Origin: an uncultured Acetobacteraceae bacterium
GTDB lineage: Bacteria > Pseudomonadota > Alphaproteobacteria > Acetobacterales > Acetobacteraceae
Direction: 5' to 3'
Length of the DNA stretch: 40,580 bases
Assembly (NCBI GenBank): GCA_903924985.1
Contig: CAIYDT010000213.1
Location: forward strand, 1 to 40,580
Shown here: positions 33,454 through 40,580 of the stretch, piece after piece
How positions within the stretch are numbered: the stretch's first letter is position 1
Layout of the letters: every line of letters begins with the position of its first letter
The notes under the pieces: generated by a model
What the model was told of the DNA's origin: nothing
Database searches by the model: none
Seen by the model: only the letters and a program-made list of their open reading frames with translations
Translations under genes and position numbers: made by a program

Positions 33454-34413
33454 ATGAGCGCGACCATGACCCCCGTCCGGAGCTACCTTGTCCGCCCCAA
33501 GGAAAGCTGGCTGGCGCGGCTGTTCGATTCCAAGCCGTTCCTGGTCGCGCTCTGCCTGCTGCCATCCTCCGGCCTGCTGATCGTCTTCCTGACCTACCCG
33601 CTAGGCCTCGGCCTGTGGCTGTCGCTGACCGACACCACCATCGGCCAACGCGGCGCGTTCATCGGCCTGGATAATTTCGTCTCGCTGTTCGATGACCAGA
33701 TCTTCTGGAACGCCGTCGGCTACACGATCTTCTACACAGCCGTGGCCACCACCGGGAAGTTCCTGCTCGGTCTTTGGCTCGCGCTGCTGCTGAACCATCA
33801 CATGCCGTTTAAGGCTTTCCTGCGCGCGATCGTGCTGCTGCCATGGATCGTACCGACGGTGCTATCGTCCATCGCCTGGTGGTGGATCTACGATCCGCAG
33901 TTCTCCATCGTGTCCTTCGTCGCCGTGGACGTGCTGCATATCAGCGACCACTACTTCGACTTCCTCGGCTCGCCCTGGCCGGCGCGGTGGTCATTAATCG
34001 TAGCGAACATCTGGCGCGGCATCCCCTTCGTGGCGATCACCCTGCTGGCGGGGCTCCAAACCATCTCGCCATCGCTATATGAGGCGGCGCTGCTGGACGG
34101 TGCCAGCGGCTGGCAGAAGTTCCACCGCATCACCGTGCCGCTGCTGATGCCAATCCTGTCGGTGGCGCTGACCCTGTCGGTGCTGTTCACCTTCTCCGAC
34201 TTCCAGCTCGTATATGCCATCACCCGCGGCGGCCCGTTCAACTCGACCCATCTCATGGCCACGCTGGCGTTCCAGCGCGCCATCCCAGGCTCCCAGTTGG
34301 GGGAGGGCGCCGCGATCGCCGTGTCGATGATCCCGTTCCTGCTGCTGGCGACCCTGGTGTGTTTCTTCGGCGTCGGACGGCGCAAATGGCAGCAGGGAGG
34401 CGACAATGACTGA
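33454..34413 (+). CDS. ABC importer permease, MalF-like
   Basis: A 319-residue inner-membrane permease with six main hydrophobic segments, starting near LVALCLLPSSGLLIVFLTYP. The cytoplasmic EAA loop reads EAALLDGASGWQKFHRITVP, and a conserved TRGGPFNSTHLM follows. It forms the channel with the next permease and docks on the ATPase. GAGG five bases upstream sets the ATG at 33454; the GTG at 33436 is not used. The 3' end overlaps the next gene by eight bases. Confidence 0.94.
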   Translation: MSATMTPVRSYLVRPKESWLARLFDSKPFLVALCLLPSSGLLIVFLTYPLGLGLWLSLTDTTIGQRGAFIGLDNFVSLFDDQIFWNAVGYTIFYTAVATTGKFLLGLWLALLLNHHMPFKAFLRAIVLLPWIVPTVLSSIAWWWIYDPQFSIVSFVAVDVLHISDHYFDFLGSPWPARWSLIVANIWRGIPFVAITLLAGLQTISPSLYEAALLDGASGWQKFHRITVPLLMPILSVALTLSVLFTFSDFQLVYAITRGGPFNSTHLMATLAFQRAIPGSQLGEGAAIAVSMIPFLLLATLVCFFGVGRRKWQQGGDND

Positions 34414-35317
34414 ACAAACCGCCGTGGCCGTCGAGGAAGCCCTGGCCGGCGCCAGCACGGACGTACCGGAATACCTGAGCTGGGACTCAGGCGTCCGTCG
34501 CACGATCACGGTGTACATCCCGCTGGCGGTCTTCGTGATCGTGCTGCTGTTCCCGTTCTACTGGATGGCGGTCACCTCGGTGAAGCCCGACTACGAGATG
34601 TACAATTACAAGCAGTACAACCCGTTCTGGGTCCACTCGCCCACTTTGGACAATATCCGCAAGCTGCTGTTTGAGACCGACTACCCGCGCTGGCTGCTGA
34701 CCACCATGGGCATCGCCACCGCCGCGACCTTCCTGTCGGTATTCGCCAGCGTGCTCGCCGCCTACGCGATCGAGCGGCTGCGCTTCAAGGGCGCGCAGCA
34801 TGTCGGGCTGGCGATCTATTTGGCGTATCTGGTGCCGCCCACCATCCTGTTCATCCCGCTGGCCACGCTGATCTTCGAGTTCGGCCTATTCGATAGTCCG
34901 ATCGCACTGATCCTGACCTACCCCACCGCCTTGGTGCCGTTCTGCACCTGGCTGCTGATCGGCTATTTCAAGTCGATCCCGTACGAGTTGGAGGAATGCG
35001 CCCTGATCGACGGCGCCTCCCGCCTGCAAATCCTGCGGCGGATCACTTTGCCGCTGGCGGTGCCGGGCCTGATTTCAGCGGGCATCTTCGCCTTCACCCT
35101 GTCGTGGAATGAGTTCATCTACGCCCTGGCCTTCATCCAATCGACCGAGAAAAAGACGGTGCCGGTGGCCATCCTGACCGAGCTGGTGACCGGCGATGTG
35201 TTCCAGTGGGGCTCGTTGATGGCCGGATCCCTGCTCGGCTCGGTGCCGGTGGCGATCATTTACTCGTTCTTCGTGGAATATTACGTGTCGTCGATGACCG
35301 GCGCGGTGAAGGAATAA
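34406..35317 (+). CDS. ABC importer permease, MalG-like
   Basis: A 303-residue inner-membrane permease: first segment IPLAVFVIVLLFPFYWMAVT, periplasmic loop with the NIRKLLFETDYPRWLLTT pattern typical of MalG-type proteins, and EAA loop EECALIDGASRLQILRRITL followed by PLAVPGL. It pairs with the upstream permease, with which it overlaps by eight bases. AGGGAGG precedes the ATG. The iron alcohol dehydrogenase gene follows after three bases. Confidence 0.94.
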   Translation: MTEQTAVAVEEALAGASTDVPEYLSWDSGVRRTITVYIPLAVFVIVLLFPFYWMAVTSVKPDYEMYNYKQYNPFWVHSPTLDNIRKLLFETDYPRWLLTTMGIATAATFLSVFASVLAAYAIERLRFKGAQHVGLAIYLAYLVPPTILFIPLATLIFEFGLFDSPIALILTYPTALVPFCTWLLIGYFKSIPYELEECALIDGASRLQILRRITLPLAVPGLISAGIFAFTLSWNEFIYALAFIQSTEKKTVPVAILTELVTGDVFQWGSLMAGSLLGSVPVAIIYSFFVEYYVSSMTGAVKE

Positions 35318-35320
35318 CCC

Positions 35321-36493
35321 ATGTCGTTTTCTGGCACATTCCAGAACGTTCAGATCGACCGCATCGTCTACGGCCGCCCCGCCGCTTTGGTTTTAGCCGA
35401 GGAAGCCACCCGCCTCGGCGCCACGCGCGTGTTCCTGATGGTCAGCCGCACGCTCGACCGGGAAACCGAATGGGTCAACGAGATGCGCGCCGCACTCGGC
35501 AATCGTTACGCCGGCTCGTTCGACGGCATGCCGTCCCATACCCCGCGTGAGGCCGTTCTGACCGCGGCCGCCCAGGCCCGCGAGGCAAAAGCCGACCTGA
35601 TAGTCACATTCGGCGGCGGATCGACCACCGATGCCGGCAAAATGGTGCGGCTGGCGCTGCGTCACGGCATGACAGAGGTGCCGGATTTCGACCGTTTCGC
35701 CGTCCAGGTCATGCCGGATGGGCGCCGCGTCGCACCCGCCTTCGACGGACCCAACGTGCCGCAAATAGCCATTCCCACCACGCTGTCGGCCGGCGATTTC
35801 AACGCCAGCGCCGGCTGCACCGATACGCGGACGATGCTGAAACAGTTGTATTCACAGCCTGCGATGATCCCGCGCGTGGTGGTGCTCGACCCCGCCATGA
35901 CCGTACGCACACCGCAATGGTTATGGCTTTCGACGGGCATTCGGGCGCTGGACCACGCTGTGGAGTCCGTATGCGCGGTAAATGCCGATGTTCGTTCCAC
36001 ATCGGAATCTCTGGGTGCAATCAAGCTGTTGACGCGCGCGTTGCCGCGAACGCTGGCGGATCCGTCGGACTTGGACGCTCGGCTGGAAGCGCAACTGGCG
36101 ATGTGGATGTCGATGGAACACCATCGTTACGGTGTCTCGAAAGGCGCCTCCCACGGGATCGGGCATGTGCTGGGCGGCACCTGCGACGTGCCGCATGGGT
36201 ATACGTCGTGCGTGATGCTGCCATACGTGATGCGTTACAATCTGCCGTCCAACGCGGATAAGCAGGCCTTGGTCGCCGAGGCGATGGGGCATCCAGAGCG
36301 CCCTGCCGCGGATGTGCTGCACGCGTTTATCGCCGGCCTGGGGATGCCTCGGACACTGGCGGCGGTGGGGGTCACGCCGGACAAATTCGAAACGGTGGCG
36401 AAGGCGGCGCTGCTGGATCACTATCTGCACACCAATCCCCGGCCCATTGGCGGGGCCGAGGACATCATGGAAATTCTGCGCGCCGCGGCGTGA
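35321..36493 (+). CDS. Iron-containing alcohol dehydrogenase, maleylacetate reductase-like
   Basis: A 390-residue group III alcohol dehydrogenase. NAD(P) binding is marked by FGGGSTTDAGKMVRLAL (97-113). Metal ligands are suggested by LDHAVESV, KGASHGIGHVLGG and DVPHGYTSC, with His in the usual positions. The opening RIVYG and the HAVES sequence lean to the maleylacetate reductase subgroup, which reduces maleylacetate in aromatic catabolism, but related enzymes oxidise polyols or hydroxy acids. It ends the operon of the ThDP enzyme and ABC importer, so it may act on the imported substrate or a product. It starts three bases after the permease stop. Confidence 0.9.
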   Translation: MSFSGTFQNVQIDRIVYGRPAALVLAEEATRLGATRVFLMVSRTLDRETEWVNEMRAALGNRYAGSFDGMPSHTPREAVLTAAAQAREAKADLIVTFGGGSTTDAGKMVRLALRHGMTEVPDFDRFAVQVMPDGRRVAPAFDGPNVPQIAIPTTLSAGDFNASAGCTDTRTMLKQLYSQPAMIPRVVVLDPAMTVRTPQWLWLSTGIRALDHAVESVCAVNADVRSTSESLGAIKLLTRALPRTLADPSDLDARLEAQLAMWMSMEHHRYGVSKGASHGIGHVLGGTCDVPHGYTSCVMLPYVMRYNLPSNADKQALVAEAMGHPERPAADVLHAFIAGLGMPRTLAAVGVTPDKFETVAKAALLDHYLHTNPRPIGGAEDIMEILRAAA

Positions 36494-36542
36494 CCAGGCA
36501 CGCGATCCTCGCTTGGCGCGGGCTTCGGGCTAAACGTCCGCC

Positions 36543-36743
36543 ATGTCCGCTGCCCTGCAGCCCCGTTCCCCATGACGCTGGACGAGTTCCTCGCCGGGGA
36601 CGCCCCGCCCGGCGCCCGATGGATGGCAGCTCGTCGACGGTGAACCTCGCGCCATGGTGCCCGAGCCGATTTTACTGGTTGAAATTCCGTCCCCCGGCAA
36701 CCCGGCCGAGGTGCTCTACGTCGGCGCCTGGCTCGCCGCCTAA
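36543..36743 (+). pseudogene. Relic of an Uma2-family (DUF820) endonuclease-like gene
   Basis: Three fragments in shifted frames rebuild an Uma2 N terminus and a later motif. MSAALQPRSP (from 36543) stops at TGA. An overlapping ATG at 36572 gives MTLDEFLAGDAPPGARW. A third frame from about 36627 gives QLVDGEPRAM, then PEPILLVEIPSPGNPAEV, ending at TAA 36741. Intact Uma2 proteins have about 80 residues between the GEPxAM and VEIxSP segments, missing here, and more sequence after the end. So it carries frameshifts and an internal deletion. Uma2 proteins have a PD-(D/E)XK-like fold and are often mobile. The relic overlaps the last codons of the molybdenum hydroxylase gene on the other strand. 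Confidence 0.75.
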
Positions 36744-39080
36744 CCCTACCCCCCGCAACAACCCCAAAACCGCCGGCGGGGTCAAAGGCTGCCGTTCCGC
36801 CACCACTCCAAACGACGCCAGCGCGTCGTTGACCGCCAGCGTGACGGCGCCGACCGCGCCCATCACCCCGCCCTCCGACATGCCTTTGCTACCTGTCGGT
36901 GTACGGGTGTTCGGCGTATGGCGGGACACGATCTCGATCGGCGGTAGATCGGCCGCGACAGCGATCCCGTAATCCATCAGGCTGCCCGTCACGTTGTGAC
37001 CGTCAGCGTCGTAGATCACGTGCTCTCGTAACGCCCCGCTCAGCCCCATCGCCACCGCGCCATGCTGCTGCCCGGCAACGATCATGGGGTTCAGCATGGT
37101 GCCGCAATCCTCGGCCAGCAGATACCGCACAGGGGTCGCCAAGCCCGTTTCGGTGTCCACCACGACCTCACACAGATGCGTCGAATTGGCGTAGGTCATC
37201 GGCGGCGGATCGTAGGTGCGATGGGCCTCCAATCCCGGCTCCATACCGGGCGGCAGACGAGCGGGATCGAAATAAGCAATGCGGGCGATTTCGGCCAACG
37301 CGAAACCGGCGTCCACCCAGGCACCGTCCAATAACCGTTCCAGTCGCCCTTCGTTCAGCCGCAGATCGTCGCCGGAATTCAACCCGATTAACCCGGCCCC
37401 GATGGCACAAACCTTACGCTGCAATTTCTGCCCCGCCAGGAACAGCGCCGACCCGCCGGCGGTGCCGCCGCGCGCGCCCCGGCTGCCCATGCCGTAGGGG
37501 GCAATGTCGGTGTTCCCCAAGCGCATCCGCACCGCTTCCGCCGCCACGCCCAGGCCGCTCGCCACCGCCTGCGCCAGCGCGGTTTCGTAACCCTGGCCGG
37601 AGCCCATCAACCCGCACGAGGCATCCACCGCACCCGACGGCGCCACCTTCACCCATCCTGCCTCGTACCCTGACCCGGGAATGCCCGACGTCTTGTAAAA
37701 CGCGGACCCGTAGGTGCTGGATTCCATAACGGAGCAGACGCCCAAGCCGCGATACACGCCCCGCGCCCGGTCCACCTTCTGACGCGCCCGAAACGAGGGG
37801 ACATCGAACGCCGCCAGCGCGGCCTCGAACGTTTCCCATGGGGTGACATCGTGCATCGCCACGCTCTCCGGCATGGCATGCGGCAGGTCGGTCTGAGTCA
37901 GCATGTTGCGCCGGCGCACCTCAATGGGATCAAGCCCCAAATCCCGAGCGATGGCGTCGATCGTGCCGTCCATCACCCAGCTGCCCATGGCCATCGGCGC
38001 GCGCATCGGCGCCGCGCCGCATTTGTTGGTCAGAACGATCTGCATGTCATAGGAATAGGCGTCGACGCGATAGGGACCGGTCAGCGACAGCACCATCATG
38101 CGGGACAGATAATTGGCGGGGAAAAAGCAGTAGGCGCCGAAATCCTCAACGACTTCGATTGCAAGTGCCGCAATGCGACCGTCTGCGTCCACCGCCGCCC
38201 GCGAAACGACCGTCTGCTCCCGCGCATGCGCGCTGGCGAGCAGGTTTTCGCCGCGATCCTCGCGCCAGCGCACCGGTCGTTTCAACGCGCGCGATAACGC
38301 GGCGCACGTCAGGTCCTCGCGTTGCAACACGATTTTTTGTCCAAACGCGCCGCCGACATCGGGGGAGATCACGGTGATCTGCGACTCCAGCAATCCCATG
38401 CGCACCGCGAGTGCCGTGCGATACGGGTGCGGCGCCTGGTTGCCGATATGTATTGTCAGATGCTGCTGCCCCTCGTCCCAGATGGCGCAGCATCCGCGCG
38501 GTTCCATCGGGGCATGGGTCTGGCGGTGCTGTTCGAAGCGGGCCCGCACCACGCGATAGGCGTTGGCGAAACGGCCCGCCACGTCGCCCATTGCGTATTG
38601 CTGGTGCGCCACGCGGTTGGTGCCCAACGCCTCATCCACCAGCGCGGCGCCCGCCGCCATGGCCGCCGTTACCGACACGACCGGCGGCAACAGCTCATAG
38701 TCCACCGCCACAAGCTCGGCCGCATCCTCCGCCGCCACCCGGTCGCGCGCGACGACACAGGCTACCAGATCGCCGTCGAAGCGTACCTTCCGCACCGGCA
38801 TGGTCTCGTTCACCACCGGCAGCAGCCCTTCGACCGCGGGTGCCAGGTGGCCCGGCACGGTCCAACGGGCCAGATCGGCACCGGTCGCCACCATCACCAC
38901 GCCCGGCACCGCCAACGCGGCGCTAACGTCGATCCCGCGGATCAGCGCATGCGCGTGGGGGGAACGGACAAACCGAGCAACCAACGCCCCGGCAAACCCC
39001 ATGTCGTCGAGGTAGCGTCCCTGCCCGGTCAGGAACCGCGCATCCTCCCGCCGGCGCGGCGACTGCCCAATGGCGGTCAT
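36672..39080 (-). CDS. Molybdopterin-binding large subunit of the xanthine dehydrogenase/CoxL family
   Basis: An 802-residue molybdenum hydroxylase catalytic subunit. It starts with the usual IGQSPRRREDARFLTGQGRY and has PDVGGAFGQKIVLQREDL, TNKCGAAPMRAPMAMG at the substrate loop, GSGQGYETALAQAVA and the catalytic Glu in KGMSEGGVMGA. The substrate loop lacks the AYxCSFR of true CO dehydrogenase and varies from the common YRGPW pattern, so the substrate is open. No FAD or iron-sulphur subunit gene lies beside it. Residues 780-802 are read antisense through the Uma2 relic and have no family counterpart. Its ATG overlaps the aldo/keto reductase stop as ATGA. Confidence 0.9.
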   Translation of the reverse strand: MTAIGQSPRRREDARFLTGQGRYLDDMGFAGALVARFVRSPHAHALIRGIDVSAALAVPGVVMVATGADLARWTVPGHLAPAVEGLLPVVNETMPVRKVRFDGDLVACVVARDRVAAEDAAELVAVDYELLPPVVSVTAAMAAGAALVDEALGTNRVAHQQYAMGDVAGRFANAYRVVRARFEQHRQTHAPMEPRGCCAIWDEGQQHLTIHIGNQAPHPYRTALAVRMGLLESQITVISPDVGGAFGQKIVLQREDLTCAALSRALKRPVRWREDRGENLLASAHAREQTVVSRAAVDADGRIAALAIEVVEDFGAYCFFPANYLSRMMVLSLTGPYRVDAYSYDMQIVLTNKCGAAPMRAPMAMGSWVMDGTIDAIARDLGLDPIEVRRRNMLTQTDLPHAMPESVAMHDVTPWETFEAALAAFDVPSFRARQKVDRARGVYRGLGVCSVMESSTYGSAFYKTSGIPGSGYEAGWVKVAPSGAVDASCGLMGSGQGYETALAQAVASGLGVAAEAVRMRLGNTDIAPYGMGSRGARGGTAGGSALFLAGQKLQRKVCAIGAGLIGLNSGDDLRLNEGRLERLLDGAWVDAGFALAEIARIAYFDPARLPPGMEPGLEAHRTYDPPPMTYANSTHLCEVVVDTETGLATPVRYLLAEDCGTMLNPMIVAGQQHGAVAMGLSGALREHVIYDADGHNVTGSLMDYGIAVAADLPPIEIVSRHTPNTRTPTGSKGMSEGGVMGAVGAVTLAVNDALASFGVVAERQPLTPPAVLGLLRGVGLGGEPGADVEHLGRVAGGRNFNQ

Positions 39081-40042
39081 GCCACTGAGGCGTCCACCCT
39101 GGCCATCAGATCGGCCGGCAACGGTCCGGCGTCAGCCGCCGCGACGCACTCCGCCAGTTCCCGCCGGTTCTTCACCCCCAGCACCAGGGTATCGATGGGC
39201 AGCGACAGCGCGTAACGGTGCGCGATCACCGCCGGATTCTCCCCCAGTTCCGCGCACAGTGCTCGGAACCCCGCCGCACGGGCATAATCCAGCACCTCCG
39301 GGTGATCCGCCGGCAGATCCCGGTCGATCGCCGCCGTCAGGGCGCCGGCCTGCACGGCGCGGATGCCCATCACGCCGATGCCGCGCGCCCGCGCCGCCGC
39401 CATGATCTCCCGCGGGCGAGCCGGCTCATCGTAGAATTTCAACCCACCCGGCGAGTCCAGCAGGTTGGCGATGCACTGCACCGCCGCCGGGGCAGGGGCC
39501 TGCGCCAGCAGCCGCAGGATCGCGTCGGGGTGGCCGATGCCGGTCAGGCCCCAGGCGCCGATGATGCCCTCCTTCACGAATTTCTCGAACAACGGGCGCA
39601 CGTGGTCCACGAACACCGGATAGGGTGTGAACCGCTCCACCGCGCCCTTGTTCCCCCACATCGGATGCCCGTCCGGCACGACGTTGGAGTGCAGGAAGAA
39701 CAGGTCGATCCGGTCGAGTTGCAGCAACCGCAGGCTGGCTTCGATGGACTGGCGCAGGATCGACGCGATGCGCGCCACCGGCGGGTTGCCGAGGTTGCAC
39801 TTGGTGGTGACGTGCACCCCCACCGGCAGGCGCCCACCGAACGCCGCGCCCACCACGCTTTCCGCCTTGCCGTCGCCATAACGCGGTGCCAGGTCCAGCA
39901 GGTTGACCCCGGCGTCCACTGCGTCCTTCACCGTCGCCACGCACTCATCGAACGTGGTTTGCCCCCAAAGCATGCCTAGCCCGCCGCCGCCAAGCGTCAA
40001 CATGGAAACGGGGAACAGGGAGCCGAAGGGGTGGGTTTGCAT
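39077..40042 (-). CDS. Aldo/keto reductase
   Basis: A 321-residue NAD(P)H-dependent reductase of the aldo/keto reductase superfamily. The catalytic tetrad can be placed: Asp50 and Tyr55 (LLDLAPRYGDGKAE), Lys81 (VTTKC) and His118 (IDLFFLHSNV). The C terminus has IDTLVLGVKNRRELAE. It reduces aldehydes or ketones, or works as a sugar/galactose dehydrogenase in the reverse direction. Of four possible starts (40117, 40090, 40048, 40042), the ATG at 40042 has AAGGAA at six bases and matches the family N terminus. It is the first gene of a pair with the molybdenum hydroxylase, overlapping it by four bases. Confidence 0.9.
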   Translation of the reverse strand: MQTHPFGSLFPVSMLTLGGGGLGMLWGQTTFDECVATVKDAVDAGVNLLDLAPRYGDGKAESVVGAAFGGRLPVGVHVTTKCNLGNPPVARIASILRQSIEASLRLLQLDRIDLFFLHSNVVPDGHPMWGNKGAVERFTPYPVFVDHVRPLFEKFVKEGIIGAWGLTGIGHPDAILRLLAQAPAPAAVQCIANLLDSPGGLKFYDEPARPREIMAAARARGIGVMGIRAVQAGALTAAIDRDLPADHPEVLDYARAAGFRALCAELGENPAVIAHRYALSLPIDTLVLGVKNRRELAECVAAADAGPLPADLMARVDASVA

Positions 40043-40181
40043 GGGCATTTCCTTATCGAAGCCGACGATACGGACGATCTTCGCCGTCATCGCCCGGTTC
40101 CTCAAGGGTGCCGCCAATCGGAAACCTCCGTCCCGTTCGACATTCTGGCCGTCGAACTCGCCTCAATCCGATGAAACTCCG

Positions 40182-40209
40182 TTGACACACGGGCGGCGCC
40201 CGCTATAAC
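40182..40209 (+). promoter_or_regulatory. Sigma-70-type promoter of rplU
   Basis: A perfect -35 hexamer TTGACA (40182-40187), a 16-base spacer and TATAAC (40204-40209) give a strong housekeeping promoter. Transcription would begin near 40216, leaving a leader of about 56 bases rich in C and G before the rplU ATG. Confidence 0.75.
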
Positions 40210-40271
40210 GCCCCCTCTCCGGTCGCCGGGTTTCCCCCGAGCGGCCCGTGTTGTCTTGGAAAGTCTGACAA

Positions 40272-40580
40272 ATGTTTGCTGTGATCCGCACCGGCGGGAA
40301 ACAGTACCGCGTGACCCCGAACGCGGTACTGAAGGTGGAGAAGCTGGAAGCCGAACCCGGCTCGACCGTGACGTTCACGGACGTGCTCGCGGTGGGCGGC
40401 GAAGGCAACCTGACTCTGGGCGGGCCAACCGTTCCCGGTGCATCCGTCACCGCGACGGTGATCGCGCAGGATCGCCTGGACAAAATCATCATCTTCAAGA
40501 AGCGCCGCCGGCAGAACAGCCGCCGCCGCAATGGCCACCGCCAGCACGTCACCGTGCTGCGGGTCGCCGACATCGTCGCA
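40272..40580 (+). CDS. rplU: Large ribosomal subunit protein bL21 (3' end cut by window)
   Basis: The first 103 codons of ribosomal protein L21: [20 protein letters not shown] at the N terminus, then a beta-rich core and the basic [20 protein letters not shown] segment that contacts 23S rRNA. The frame is still open at the window edge. Bacterial L21 is about 103 residues, so either the stop is immediately outside or there is a C-terminal extension. The normal partner rpmA (L27) should follow. The ATG at 40272 has a modest GGAAAG upstream. Confidence 0.95.
   Translation, partial: MFAVIRTGGKQYRVTPNAVLKVEKLEAEPGSTVTFTDVLAVGGEGNLTLGGPTVPGASVTATVIAQDRLDKIIIFKKRRRQNSRRRNGHRQHVTVLRVADIVA

Noticed and set aside
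40216..40271. Ribosomal-protein autoregulatory leader in front of rplU
   Set aside because: The leader is short and G+C-rich with only weak pairing; I could not match it to a known L21 leader structure.

Overview
The window reads as chromosomal DNA of a high-G+C alphaproteobacterium, most likely Rhodospirillales and probably Acetobacteraceae. This rests on codon bias, an ELM1-family protein, a PuuE-type deacetylase, many XDH/CoxL- and DUF35/thiolase-type catabolic genes, and an alphaproteobacterial REP-like palindrome. The genus is an inference. I see no rRNA, tRNA, CRISPR array, prophage or intact insertion sequence. It is an ordinary, densely packed chromosome with a few scarred spots.

Layout. 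1-1634: an orphan Flp-type pilin with a promoter and terminator, then a two-module VOC-fold protein. 1627-9467 (minus strand): PuuE-like deacetylase, zinc-ribbon methyltransferase, DHA2-type MFS exporter, and a YhaO/YhaN-like (SbcD/SbcC-type) nuclease-ATPase pair with an ATGA overlap. 9566-15381: a probable envelope/glycan block with an ELM1-like GT-B protein, an unrecognised 623-residue partner, an ABC exporter on the other strand, and a GT4 glycosyltransferase. 15382-18650: an antitoxin-like relic, an enolase-superfamily dehydratase, and selD standing alone between A+T-rich flanks. 18651-20696: copC-copD. 20693-23048 (minus): an M20 amidohydrolase whose stop codon abuts the Shine-Dalgarno of a TTG-started histidine-kinase-like protein that lacks the phospho-acceptor histidine. 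23126-24951: an acyl-CoA dehydrogenase converging on a Crp/Fnr regulator.

25104-28266 is a five-gene operon: quinone oxidoreductase, two tandem paralogous mini-cupins, a DUF35 zinc-ribbon/OB protein and its thiolase-like partner. Downstream lies a decayed small secreted-protein gene with an in-frame TGA. It ends six bases before a 130-bp inverted-repeat element with a REP-like core. 29190-36493 is a second catabolic operon: ThDP enzyme, sugar-type ABC importer (ATPase, Tat-exported binding protein, two permeases) and a maleylacetate-reductase-like iron alcohol dehydrogenase, with C/G-rich stem-loops between some genes. An Uma2-family nuclease relic (36543-36743) overlaps the 3' end of a converging molybdenum hydroxylase, which is preceded by an aldo/keto reductase. 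The window ends in rplU with a strong sigma-70-type promoter.

The best leads are the histidine-less kinase coupled to an amidase, the TGA-interrupted small gene beside the inverted-repeat element, the Uma2 relic that now supplies the last residues of the molybdenum enzyme, the tandem cupins in the thiolase operon, and the ELM1 partner. None is proven to be a new system.
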